From Spirochaetes bacterium GWE1_32_154 (GTDB taxonomy: Bacteria; Spirochaetota; GWE2-31-10), in NCBI GenBank assembly GCA_001829315.1, contig MIAY01000014.1, positions 1-60,800 on the forward strand: 60,800 bases of DNA. The letters run 5' to 3'. A program made the position numbers and the translations under genes. The notes beneath the pieces are model-generated. The model ran no database searches, had not been told where the DNA came from, and worked only from the letters and a program-made list of their open reading frames with translations. Shown here piece by piece: positions 33,473-41,934 of this stretch (position 1 is its first letter; each line of letters starts with the position of its first letter).

Positions 33473-36400
33473 ATGAGATCACTTGGTATCTGTCTTGGAG
33501 CCTCAACGATATCATCCGTTGAACTTGTAAAAGACGAAAATGGTAAAGTTCAAATGGAAAAAGTTATATCGAGATCGCATGATGGTAATGCAAAACAAAC
33601 TTTTATTGATATACTTACTGAAATAAAACCTGAAAGATTCGATAAAATTACTGTTACAGGTAGAAAGTTCAGAGAAAATGTAAATTTATCACAAATTACA
33701 GAACCTGAAGCTATTGAATATTCATTAGAATATCTTAACCTTGATAACTCTGAATATAATGTATTAGTTTCTGCAGGTGGTGAATCGGTATTAGTGTATG
33801 AACTTGATAGAGACCACAAAATCACACAAGTTCACATGGGTAATAAATGTGCATCAGGAACCGGAGAATTCTTTTTACAGCAAATACGAAGAATGAACCT
33901 GACCGTTGAAGAAGCCATTAAAGCAGCTGAAGGTCAACATCCCCATAAAATTGCTGGAAGATGTTCTGTTTTTTGTAAATCAGATTGTACTCATGCTTTA
34001 AATATCGGAGAACCTAAAGGTGCTGTTGTTTCGGGCTTATGTAAAATGATTTCCGGTAAAATTACCGAGCTATTATCAACAATAGAACCTAAAAATGTAA
34101 TAATTGCAGGTGGGATTGCAAAAAATAAAATTGTAACTGATTTCTTAAGAAAAGAAGTTAATAAGTTATTAGTCCCTGAACAGGCATATTATTTTGAAGC
34201 ACTTGGAGCTGCATTATATGGAATAACTCATGAAACTAAAAAATACCCGGGTATTGATACAGTATACTCAACAGGCGTAAGTTCATTTGAATTTCTAAAA
34301 AAACTTTCAGAATATGAAAATCTTGTAACCTTTAAAACGGTAGCTCATGGCAAACCGGAAGATGGTATAACCGCAGTTCTTGGAGTGGATGTAGGTTCAA
34401 CAACAACAAAGGCTGTATTAATAAATAAAGCTAATGATCAAATTATTGCAAATACGTATTTAAGAACCAACGGTAATCCTGTTGAAGCTGCAAGAAATTG
34501 TTATAAAGAAATAAAAAAACAGTTAAATGGTAAAAATGTTACCATTGAAGCGTTAAGTACAACCGGATCAGGTCGTCAAATTGTCGGACTTCATGCGTTT
34601 ACCGAATGTGTAATCAATGAAATAATCTGTCATGCAACTGCAAGTGTTTACTTTGATAGTGAAGTTGATACAATTTATGAAATTGGTGGTCAGGATGCAA
34701 AATATACTTATTTAGTTGATGGTGTACCTGCTGATTATGCAATGAATGAGGCGTGTTCTGCAGGAACCGGTAGTTTCCTTGAAGAATCTGCATTAGAATC
34801 ACTTGGTATTAAAATGGAAGACATAGCAGATATTGCACTAAAAGCGATTGTTCCTCCAAACTTTAATGATCAATGTGCCGCATTTATCAGTTCTGATATA
34901 AAAGTTGCTGCTCAGGAAGGTATTGATAGAGAAGAAATAGTTGCAGGACTTGTTTATTCTATTTGTATGAATTATACAAACCGTGTACGGGGTAATAGAA
35001 AAACCGGTGATAAAGTTTTTATGCAAGGCGGTGTTTGTTATAATAAAGCCGTTCCGATTGCAATGGCAGCGTTAACCGGTAAACAAATTATTGTTCCGCC
35101 TGATCCGGGGTTAATGGGTGCTTTTGGTGCTGCTTTAGAAGCTAAGAAAAGACTCAACCATAATCTTTTAGAAAAAACGGATGTAAATTTAGATGTTTTA
35201 ATAGCAAGAGATGTTACCTATGCAAAGTCATTTAAATGTGCTGGCGGTTCAGAACAATGCGATCGCGGATGTGAAGTAATGACAATTGTTATTGATGGAA
35301 AAACATATCCATTCGGTGGTTCTTGTAATAAATATTATAATCTTATTCATAAAGTTAAATTTAATGAAGACAAATTAGATCTTGTTGCTCAAAGAGAACG
35401 AATGATTTTTGAAAAATATGCTCCAAAAATAGAACTTCCTGAGAATGCTAAAGTTATTGGAATTAATCGAAGTTTTTATACAAATACTTATTTTCCATTA
35501 TACTATACATTCTTTACCAGATTGGGTTTTAAAGTTATATATTCTGATGTATCAATACCGGAAGGAGAAGAAAAAGCCTTAGCGCCATTTTGTTACCCGA
35601 TGATTTTAGCACATGGTTTCTTTAAAGATTTATTAAATATGAATCCAGACTATATATTTATGCCTCATCTTGTTCAACTTGAAACAGAAGGTTCATGTAA
35701 TCATTTACCTGAGCAAATCGGATACAGAAAAAGTTGTGTTTTTAATCAGGGTGAACCTTATACCTTAAAAACTGCTTTTAGAGATGAATTAAAAGATAAA
35801 AACATTAAAATGCTTGTTCCTATTTTTGACTTTTCAAGAGGTATTGATAAAGATGAAGATGCAATTATAAATTTTGCAGTTAAAGAATTCGGCTTATCAA
35901 AATCTGATGTAAAAAAAGCATTTGCCGAAGCATTAAAGCAACAAAGAGACTTTTTCAAAGAGACAAAACAACTGGGAAGAGCTGTTCTTGAAGATTTGAA
36001 AAATAATCCTGATAAGATTGCAGTTGTTTTATTTGGAAGACCATATAACGCATTTACAGAAAAAGCAAATATGAGTATACCACGAAAATTTTCTTCACGG
36101 GGAATTGAAGTAATACCGTATGATTTCCTTGATTTTGAAGATGAGGAATTTGATGCGTTTATGCATTGGGCAATGGGTGAAACAGTATTAAAAGGTGCTC
36201 AGGTAATAAAAAAACATCCTCAGCTTTTTGCAACTTTTATCACTAACTTCAGTTGCGGACCGGATTCATTCCTTGTCGAATTATTCAGAGATGAAATGGA
36301 AGGAAAACCATCATTGACACTTGAGCTTGATTCACATAGTGCAGATGCAGGAATTAATACACGAATTGAGGCATTTTTAGATGTTGTTAATTTTTACAGA

Positions 36401-37870
36401 TCCTTATTTAAAGAACAAAAAATAAAATTAATTGAGAACAAGAAAGACAAAAAAGTAACAATTGAAGAACCAAGTGATTTTGTTCCTGCACGAATTGTAG
36501 GTGATGGTTTTAAAGCTAAGATACATTTATCCGATGGTAAAACGGTGATTAAAGCAAAATCAGATAAATATACGTTCTTATTTCCTTCTCTTTCTCATTA
36601 TGTTATAGGACCTGCAAACGAATATCTTAATAAAATTGGCGTAAAAGGGAAAATTTCACCTCAAACTACTCAGGAATCAATAAAATTAGGACGATCCCAA
36701 ACATCAAGTAAAGAGTGTTTACCTATGGCAATGATGCTCGGTAATTTAATGACATACATTAAAGAGGAACGAAAACCTGATGAAATAATTGTATTGCTTC
36801 ATGCAACTGATACTTCACCATGTCGTCTGGAACAATACTACAACACATTCAATAGTTATGTAAAAAGACATAAAGTACGGGATTTTGCAATTTTCAGACT
36901 TGATGACAGAAAAGGCTATGCAGGTTTTGGTACGGGTTTACTATTAACATTATTTAAATCTTTTGTTTTAGGTGATGTATTTGAAACAATTAAACATGCA
37001 ATGTTAGTTATTGCTGAGGATAAAGAATCGGCACTTGCAATTTTTGAAGAAGAATTTGTTAAAATTATGGATAATTTTGGTGGTAGAGACAGCGTATCCA
37101 TGTTTAAAAGATTCGAAATGGCTGCTGAAAGATTTTCAAAGATTCCTCGAAAAAGTAATATTGAAGATGCAAAGTTTGTTACCTTAACCGGTGAAATCTA
37201 TGTAAGAAATGATAGATTTGCACGAAGAAATATCGAAGGACATCTTGCTGACAGAGGTTTTATTACACAGATTGTTCCATTTATGGAAGTTTTATTTTAT
37301 ATTGATTATTGTATGCAAAATGATTTGACAGAAATCAATGTCAATGTATTTATGAAAATCTACTTTTTCTTTAAATCATTTTTCCAGGGACAAATTGATA
37401 AAAAAATTAAAGATATTTTTGCACATTCAGGTTTTTATAAACCGGTATACATCAATATAAAAGATGTTATGGATGCATCACGATTAATTGTAAGCCCCAA
37501 ATTACGAGGTGAAGTACCAATTACAACCGGTGCTGCATTAAAATACATTTTAGACGGATCATGTGGTGCCATTTCAATCGGACCTTTTGCCTGTCTACCA
37601 TCACGAATGGTAGAAAGTTTATTAAAAACAAACATGAATTTAGTTCATAAAATAGCAATTCATGGCAAGAGACCTTTGTATGAAGAACTTGATAAAATGA
37701 ATGTTACGAACTTACCATTTCTATCAATTGAAACAGATGGAAATCCTTTTACACAGGTAACTCAAGCACAACTTGAAATATTCTGTTTACAAGCAGGTAG
37801 AATGCATGAAAAAATTAGTGCTGCCAAGAAAATATTAAAAGAAAAAGGAATAAATCCTGATAAACATTAG
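33473..37870 (+). CDS. Giant 2-hydroxyacyl-CoA dehydratase activase-type protein (duplicated ASKHA plus dehydratase-like domains)
   Basis: A 1465-residue protein of the BcrA/BadF-type family found in anaerobes. Two ASKHA ATPase modules come first. Module 1 (about 1-265) has HMGNKCASGTGEF with C126 and a Cys-rich segment C164/C168/C172. Module 2 (about 302-570) has GVDVGSTTTKAV, NEACSAGTGSFLEE (C428) and NDQCAAF (C468), the classic ligands of the dimer-bridging [4Fe-4S] cluster. A Cys-rich link (CAGGSEQCDRGC) near 590, a DUF2229-like region (about 640-850) and a C-terminal dehydratase-subunit-like half follow. Activases pass one electron to 2-hydroxyacyl-CoA dehydratases at the cost of ATP; the target of these giant fused forms is unknown to me. 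No dehydratase subunit genes lie nearby. Confidence 0.88.
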   Translation: MRSLGICLGASTISSVELVKDENGKVQMEKVISRSHDGNAKQTFIDILTEIKPERFDKITVTGRKFRENVNLSQITEPEAIEYSLEYLNLDNSEYNVLVSAGGESVLVYELDRDHKITQVHMGNKCASGTGEFFLQQIRRMNLTVEEAIKAAEGQHPHKIAGRCSVFCKSDCTHALNIGEPKGAVVSGLCKMISGKITELLSTIEPKNVIIAGGIAKNKIVTDFLRKEVNKLLVPEQAYYFEALGAALYGITHETKKYPGIDTVYSTGVSSFEFLKKLSEYENLVTFKTVAHGKPEDGITAVLGVDVGSTTTKAVLINKANDQIIANTYLRTNGNPVEAARNCYKEIKKQLNGKNVTIEALSTTGSGRQIVGLHAFTECVINEIICHATASVYFDSEVDTIYEIGGQDAKYTYLVDGVPADYAMNEACSAGTGSFLEESALESLGIKMEDIADIALKAIVPPNFNDQCAAFISSDIKVAAQEGIDREEIVAGLVYSICMNYTNRVRGNRKTGDKVFMQGGVCYNKAVPIAMAALTGKQIIVPPDPGLMGAFGAALEAKKRLNHNLLEKTDVNLDVLIARDVTYAKSFKCAGGSEQCDRGCEVMTIVIDGKTYPFGGSCNKYYNLIHKVKFNEDKLDLVAQRERMIFEKYAPKIELPENAKVIGINRSFYTNTYFPLYYTFFTRLGFKVIYSDVSIPEGEEKALAPFCYPMILAHGFFKDLLNMNPDYIFMPHLVQLETEGSCNHLPEQIGYRKSCVFNQGEPYTLKTAFRDELKDKNIKMLVPIFDFSRGIDKDEDAIINFAVKEFGLSKSDVKKAFAEALKQQRDFFKETKQLGRAVLEDLKNNPDKIAVVLFGRPYNAFTEKANMSIPRKFSSRGIEVIPYDFLDFEDEEFDAFMHWAMGETVLKGAQVIKKHPQLFATFITNFSCGPDSFLVELFRDEMEGKPSLTLELDSHSADAGINTRIEAFLDVVNFYRSLFKEQKIKLIENKKDKKVTIEEPSDFVPARIVGDGFKAKIHLSDGKTVIKAKSDKYTFLFPSLSHYVIGPANEYLNKIGVKGKISPQTTQESIKLGRSQTSSKECLPMAMMLGNLMTYIKEERKPDEIIVLLHATDTSPCRLEQYYNTFNSYVKRHKVRDFAIFRLDDRKGYAGFGTGLLLTLFKSFVLGDVFETIKHAMLVIAEDKESALAIFEEEFVKIMDNFGGRDSVSMFKRFEMAAERFSKIPRKSNIEDAKFVTLTGEIYVRNDRFARRNIEGHLADRGFITQIVPFMEVLFYIDYCMQNDLTEINVNVFMKIYFFFKSFFQGQIDKKIKDIFAHSGFYKPVYINIKDVMDASRLIVSPKLRGEVPITTGAALKYILDGSCGAISIGPFACLPSRMVESLLKTNMNLVHKIAIHGKRPLYEELDKMNVTNLPFLSIETDGNPFTQVTQAQLEIFCLQAGRMHEKISAAKKILKEKGINPDKH

Positions 37871-37874
37871 GATT

Positions 37875-37910
37875 AAAAAAAGCTCTTGCATTTTTGCAAG
37901 AGCTTTTTTT
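37875..37910 (+). terminator. Rho-independent terminator sharing the dispersed-repeat core
   Basis: GCTCTTGCA and TGCAAGAGC form a perfect 9-bp stem around TTTT, flanked by A7 and T7. It directly follows the activase-type gene and is a canonical terminator, yet its arms match the core of the dispersed intergenic palindromes. Confidence 0.88.
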
Positions 37911-37948
37911 CTACTGTCTTTGTCAAAAAAAACTACTGGAGACTTGAA

Positions 37949-38221
37949 ATGTTTACAAACGGATCAATATTTGAATTTATAATGCTACTTTGTTTTGGTA
38001 TATCATGGCCGGTAACTATTATTAAAACATTAAAAAGTAAAACGGTTAAAGGTGTTTCTCCTTTATTTTATTTTTTAATATTTATCGGTTATGCTTCAGG
38101 TTCAATTTATAAATTATTTTTTAACTTTAATTATGTTGTATTTCTCTATATACTTAACTTGATAGCTGTCAGTCTTCAAATATTTTTATATTATTTTTAT
38201 CATTTAAAGGAAAAAGTTTAA
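37949..38221 (+). CDS. SemiSWEET/PQ-loop-like small membrane protein
   Basis: A 90-residue integral membrane protein with three predicted helices. The start at 37949 follows GGAG and gives MFTNGSIFEFIMLLCFGISW; a longer open frame from 37886 would begin inside the terminator hairpin and is rejected. The first helix carries SWPVTIIKTLKSKTVKGVSPLF, the PQ-loop-like signature where WP replaces PQ, as in many SemiSWEET-like proteins. SemiSWEETs dimerise to move sugars; this subgroup may transport other small molecules. Its stop overlaps the convergent GGDEF gene by 4 nt (TTAA). Confidence 0.75.
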   Translation: MFTNGSIFEFIMLLCFGISWPVTIIKTLKSKTVKGVSPLFYFLIFIGYASGSIYKLFFNFNYVVFLYILNLIAVSLQIFLYYFYHLKEKV

Positions 38222-40506
38222 CGAATCTTTTTTTTCTGCTTAATATGGTACATAGCTTCATCTGCTTTTCTTAATAGTTCTTCATACGAAGTTGGAAAAC
38301 GCGGGTCATAAATTGAAACACCAAAACTTAATTGAATTTTATAGGGCAACTCAGTTTCAGCATTCATTTTGTTTGTTATATCAGTTAATCGTGAAGAAAG
38401 TGATGTTTCAGTATCATCAGATGATTCTAGAACTAATGCAACAAATTCATCCCCGCCAAATCGTGAGACAATATCAGAATCACGAAAAGTGGCATTTAGT
38501 ATATCTTTTGTCTTAATTAATGCTTTATCACCTAATTCATGACCATATTTATCATTGATTATTTTCATATTATCCATATCAATAAAAAATAAAAAGAGTT
38601 TTTTCATTGTTCGATTTGAAATTTTTATCTGTTGAAGAGCTAATGTTTTGAATCCTCTACGATTATATACCCCTGTTAACTCATCATACAATGCCAATTC
38701 ATTTAATTGTAACATTAAAATATCTAACTCAGTAACATCACGTGAATTAAGTACAATTGAATCTAAATTATCTTTTACAACAGTCCCTTTTGTTTCATAT
38801 GTTTTATAATTATTAAAAAAATCTTTTATTCTGTATTTTATAGTAAACTGAGAATCATGATCAGTCATCAGTTTTGACATTGACTGATAAAACAAAAATT
38901 TATCTTCAGGATGAATAAGATCAAGATATGAAGTTCCCTCTATAGTAGCCGGGTCATAACCAAGATTTTTTTTTACAGATGAACTAATATATAAAATATT
39001 TGCGTTTAATGATAATAAGGCAATAATATCTGAACCATTTTCCAATAATGTTCTAAAACGTTGTTCATTATTTTTTAATGTTTCCTCCATCATTTTTCGT
39101 TCTGTAATGTCAAGAATAATTCCGTCCTGATTAATTAATTCTCCATTTTGAAAAGTAGAACTGCATGTATTTAAAATCCATCGTAAACTTCCATCTTTTT
39201 TTATTATCCGATGTTCAATTTTAAATGCTTTTTCAGAATTAGCGATATTACTGAAAAAATCATTAACTTTATCTTTATCTTCAAAATATATCATTTTCTT
39301 CCATAGCTCAGAATCATTCATATAATTAAGCGGGGTATATCCTGTTATATCGACACATTTTGGACTATGATATGTAGAAACGGCTTCCCCATTTTCGAAT
39401 TTAACACTATATATATACTCATTAATATTATTAATTATTTTATTAAATCGTGCTTCACTTTCTTTATAGTAAAACATATTAAAAACTATACCATTATAGA
39501 TGTTTTTGCCATCATGATTCTGTTTATAAAAAAAACATAATGACGGAATAATAATGCCCTTATTATTCACTAGCTCAAGTTCAAGTAATACAGAATGTTT
39601 TGTCTGAAATTCTTTTCTTAAATAATTAGTTGTTTTTTCTTTATTAGTTGATAATAAATTGTAAAAATTTTCATTTTGAATTAACTCTTTTTTTTCATAA
39701 CCTATAAAATTATCAGTAAGATACTCAAATTGTATTATTTTTCCTGATGGTGTAAATGAAAACTCTAAAGCAGGAATGTTCAAATCCTTAAATGAAGAAT
39801 TAGACAGACTCGATTTTTTTTGATCTAAAAAAGACATAATACGACCATGTATTAATACAATATTCTTTTTCCATTTTCTTTTTATAGGAATAAAAGTCAT
39901 AGCCAATGATATTATTTTCCCATTTAATCCATATTCTTTAATAATTCCAAACCACGGTTTATCTAAATATATATCATTTATAATTGTATTAATTAAATAG
40001 CTTGAATTTAAGTCTTTATTGATTACACTTTTATTTTTTAATTTATTTTTATTGAATTTCTTATTATAATAACTGTTTGATTTTAAAATAGTAAAGTTTG
40101 TATCAGTAATAATATATATATTATTATCATATTTTTTTTCAAGGAAAAAATCTACGAGATCATTACCATCCCCGTAACCAATTTCATTATAATGTTTTGT
40201 TAATAATGCCCTGCAATTAATTAGTAATACCTCATCATCAATTAAATATCCGTAAACACGAGGATCTTGAATAAGAACAGTAATTACATTACTGTCATAT
40301 TGAGGAAGAATAACAATTAAGTCACAATGATTATAATCTTTTGAATGAAGTGAATACCATTCATAATGTGTAATAATAAGGTTGGTATCATTTTCATTTG
40401 GAGATAATTTAGAAACAACAGTATAATAATTATTATTAATTATAAAATCATTTATTACAGAATTAATTTTATTATCAAAAATATTTATTATTTTGTATTT
40501 TTTCAT
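38218..40506 (-). CDS. PAS-GGDEF diguanylate cyclase
   Basis: A 762-residue cytoplasmic protein that should make cyclic di-GMP. Residues 1-120 look like a degenerate receiver-like domain without a clear acceptor Asp. Then come three to four PAS-type sensor domains: a weak one near 135-235, one near 245-355, a clear PAS-PAC near 360-480 ending DGIILDITERKMMEETL, and another near 481-605 ending VLNSRDVTELD. The GGDEF domain follows from about 610 (LALYDELTGVYNRRGF), with active-site motif GGDEF at 684-688 and an intact inhibitory site RDSD (R675, D678). No transmembrane helices are seen. A single-domain receiver gene lies 14 bp upstream. Confidence 0.88.
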   Translation of the reverse strand: MKKYKIINIFDNKINSVINDFIINNNYYTVVSKLSPNENDTNLIITHYEWYSLHSKDYNHCDLIVILPQYDSNVITVLIQDPRVYGYLIDDEVLLINCRALLTKHYNEIGYGDGNDLVDFFLEKKYDNNIYIITDTNFTILKSNSYYNKKFNKNKLKNKSVINKDLNSSYLINTIINDIYLDKPWFGIIKEYGLNGKIISLAMTFIPIKRKWKKNIVLIHGRIMSFLDQKKSSLSNSSFKDLNIPALEFSFTPSGKIIQFEYLTDNFIGYEKKELIQNENFYNLLSTNKEKTTNYLRKEFQTKHSVLLELELVNNKGIIIPSLCFFYKQNHDGKNIYNGIVFNMFYYKESEARFNKIINNINEYIYSVKFENGEAVSTYHSPKCVDITGYTPLNYMNDSELWKKMIYFEDKDKVNDFFSNIANSEKAFKIEHRIIKKDGSLRWILNTCSSTFQNGELINQDGIILDITERKMMEETLKNNEQRFRTLLENGSDIIALLSLNANILYISSSVKKNLGYDPATIEGTSYLDLIHPEDKFLFYQSMSKLMTDHDSQFTIKYRIKDFFNNYKTYETKGTVVKDNLDSIVLNSRDVTELDILMLQLNELALYDELTGVYNRRGFKTLALQQIKISNRTMKKLFLFFIDMDNMKIINDKYGHELGDKALIKTKDILNATFRDSDIVSRFGGDEFVALVLESSDDTETSLSSRLTDITNKMNAETELPYKIQLSFGVSIYDPRFPTSYEELLRKADEAMYHIKQKKKIR

Positions 40507-40520
40507 TACCTGCCTGATAT

Positions 40521-40910
40521 TTATTTATTTAAAATTGACTGTACAGTCGATTCTATTTTATCATTTGAAACACCTTTAACAAGAAAGCCTTTAGCCCCTA
40601 AAATAAGAGCTTTTTTTATATACTCTTCTTTTGGTGATGCTGTCAGTACAATTATTTTAACATTTTTATTAATTAATAATAACTCCTGAATTGTATCAAA
40701 TGTATCGATTTCTTTTCCTAGATCTTCGTCAAAAGCTTTCATTCCAAGTATATCAAGTATCACTAACTCAGGTCTTTTTTCTTTGAAAATTTTAATAGCT
40801 TCTGAACAATTTTTAGCCATTCCTACCACTTCATGACCATAACTTGATAATACCAGATTTAAATTATGTTGTACTGTTATCATATCATCTGCAATTAAAA
40901 CTTTTGCCAT
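40521..40910 (-). CDS. Single-domain response regulator (CheY-like receiver)
   Basis: A 129-residue receiver domain with no output domain. I start at 40910 (MAKVLIADDM) behind AAAGGAT; a 19-residue longer frame has no Shine-Dalgarno and is not receiver-like. Key residues are the acidic pair D8/D9, the phosphoacceptor D53 in LVILDILGM, T90 and K112 (FLVKGV). A slightly longer than usual loop follows D53 (KAFDEDLGKEIDTFDT). It is followed at 14 bp by the PAS-GGDEF gene, so it probably relays a histidine-kinase signal to c-di-GMP synthesis. The kinase is not in the window. Confidence 0.87.
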   Translation of the reverse strand: MAKVLIADDMITVQHNLNLVLSSYGHEVVGMAKNCSEAIKIFKEKRPELVILDILGMKAFDEDLGKEIDTFDTIQELLLINKNVKIIVLTASPKEEYIKKALILGAKGFLVKGVSNDKIESTVQSILNK

Positions 40911-40986
40911 AATAATATCCTTTAAGAAAATATAACCAATCATAATACGAAGTATCATTTTTTTCAAGTAAATTCTACAATTAGAT

Positions 40987-41034
40987 GAGCTTCTTGCAAA
41001 AATACTCTTTTTATTTCGATTTTTTGCAAGAGCC
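40987..41034. repeat. Dispersed palindromic repeat, best-preserved unit
   Basis: GAGCTTCTTGCAAAAATAC on the left, AT-rich centre, ATTTTTTGCAAGAGCC on the right. It ends exactly one base before the stop codon of the zinc-ribbon gene. Its order of motifs matches the copy at 53914-53958 in reverse orientation almost base for base. Confidence 0.75.
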
Positions 41035-41391
41035 TTAGATAAAATTAAAATGTTTAAGAAAAAATATTAGTATACTACCTGTTGCCACTAGCAAAATAAT
41101 AAATAATAAAGGAAAATAATGTGCAATAAAATCATCTGCTTCATAAGGGGAATCATCAGATATTGTTGTTAATTTTTTTTTAGTAATTTTTTTTGATTTA
41201 AGATTAATTTTCAGATTTCTGTTTTTCCCGCAGCGGGGACATCGATCATTTTTAAAACTTGCCGGAATACCTGTATATTTACAGAAAGGACACCGGATAT
41301 TACCTAACTTTGCACCGCATTTATGACATACTGTTGCTTCTTTATCTACTTCAACACCGCATTTTCCACAAATAAACATTACTTCGTTCAT
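41035..41391 (-). CDS. Zinc-ribbon protein with C-terminal membrane anchor
   Basis: A 118-residue protein. Two zinc ribbons are visible: C8xxC11...C22xxC25 (ICGKCGVEVDKEATVCHKCGAKLG) and C34xxC37...C51xxC54 (CPFCKYTGIPASFKNDRCPRCG). A basic segment (LKSKKITKKKL) and one transmembrane helix near the C-terminus (FPLLFIILLVATGSILIFFL) follow. The function is unknown; such proteins often act as membrane-tethered adaptors. It lies between the riboflavin operon and the receiver/GGDEF pair, and its stop codon abuts a dispersed repeat. Confidence 0.75.
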   Translation of the reverse strand: MNEVMFICGKCGVEVDKEATVCHKCGAKLGNIRCPFCKYTGIPASFKNDRCPRCGKNRNLKINLKSKKITKKKLTTISDDSPYEADDFIAHYFPLLFIILLVATGSILIFFLKHFNFI

Positions 41392-41413
41392 GCAATATCC
41401 TTACTATGATAGC

Positions 41414-41452
41414 TTCCTGCAGTGTGACTTTACTGAAGTCTCATTGCAGGAA
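41414..41452. other. Nested hairpin downstream of ribH
   Basis: The outer stem TTCCTGCA/TGCAGGAA encloses an inner stem GACTT/AAGTC. It has no U-tract on either strand. It lies between the ribH stop and the start of the zinc-ribbon gene, so it may end or process the rib transcript. The outer arms resemble the CTTGCA core of the dispersed repeats, but the rest differs. Confidence 0.5.
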
Positions 41453-41463
41453 TATTAATCATA

Positions 41464-41934
41464 TCAGATATTTGCAATATTTTCAACAACATCTATCATT
41501 TCGATAGCAGTTAGTGCTGCTTCAAAACCTTTATTTCCACCTTTTGCTCCAGATCTGACTTCAGCCTGCTCTATTGTATCAGTTGTTAATACACCGAATA
41601 TATTTGGAATACCGGTTTGCATGCTAACATGGGCAAGTCCTTTTGATACTTCAGATGCAACAAAATCAAAATGAGGTGTTTCACCCCGTATAACAGCACC
41701 AAGAGCGATAACAGCACTGTATTTACCTGATTGTGATAATTTCTGACAGGCTAACGGGATTTCAAATGCTCCGGGAACCTTAACGATTGTTATAGATTCA
41801 TCTTTGTAATCATGTCGCCGTAAACAGTCAATTGCCCCCTCTAATAGTCTTTCAGTGATAAAACTGTTAAATCGTGCAATAACAATTCCGATACTTCGAT
41901 TTCCTTTCGTAAATGTACCTTCAATTATTTTCAT
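41464..41934 (-). CDS. ribH: 6,7-dimethyl-8-ribityllumazine synthase
   Basis: Condenses 5-amino-6-ribitylamino-uracil with 3,4-dihydroxy-2-butanone 4-phosphate, the penultimate step to riboflavin. I choose ATG at 41934 (MKIIEGTFTKGNRSIGIVIARFNSFI) because TTGGAGG lies just before it; a TTG at 41946 is part of that very Shine-Dalgarno. Signatures: VPGAFEIPLACQKL, ALGAVIRGETPHFDFVASEVSKGL (with the catalytic His) and PNIFGVLTTDTIEQA, then RSGAKGGNKGFEAA. The length of 156 is typical. It overlaps ribBA by 14 nt and is the last gene of the rib operon. Confidence 0.96.
   Translation of the reverse strand: MKIIEGTFTKGNRSIGIVIARFNSFITERLLEGAIDCLRRHDYKDESITIVKVPGAFEIPLACQKLSQSGKYSAVIALGAVIRGETPHFDFVASEVSKGLAHVSMQTGIPNIFGVLTTDTIEQAEVRSGAKGGNKGFEAALTAIEMIDVVENIANI

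Noticed and set aside
37886-37948. Longer N-terminus for the SemiSWEET-like protein
   Set aside because: It would start within the terminator hairpin of the preceding gene; GGAG lies before the ATG at 37949.
41414-41452. Member of the dispersed palindrome family
   Set aside because: Only the outer CCTGCA arms are similar; the inner GACTT/AAGTC stem and the lack of the AAAAATAC block set it apart.
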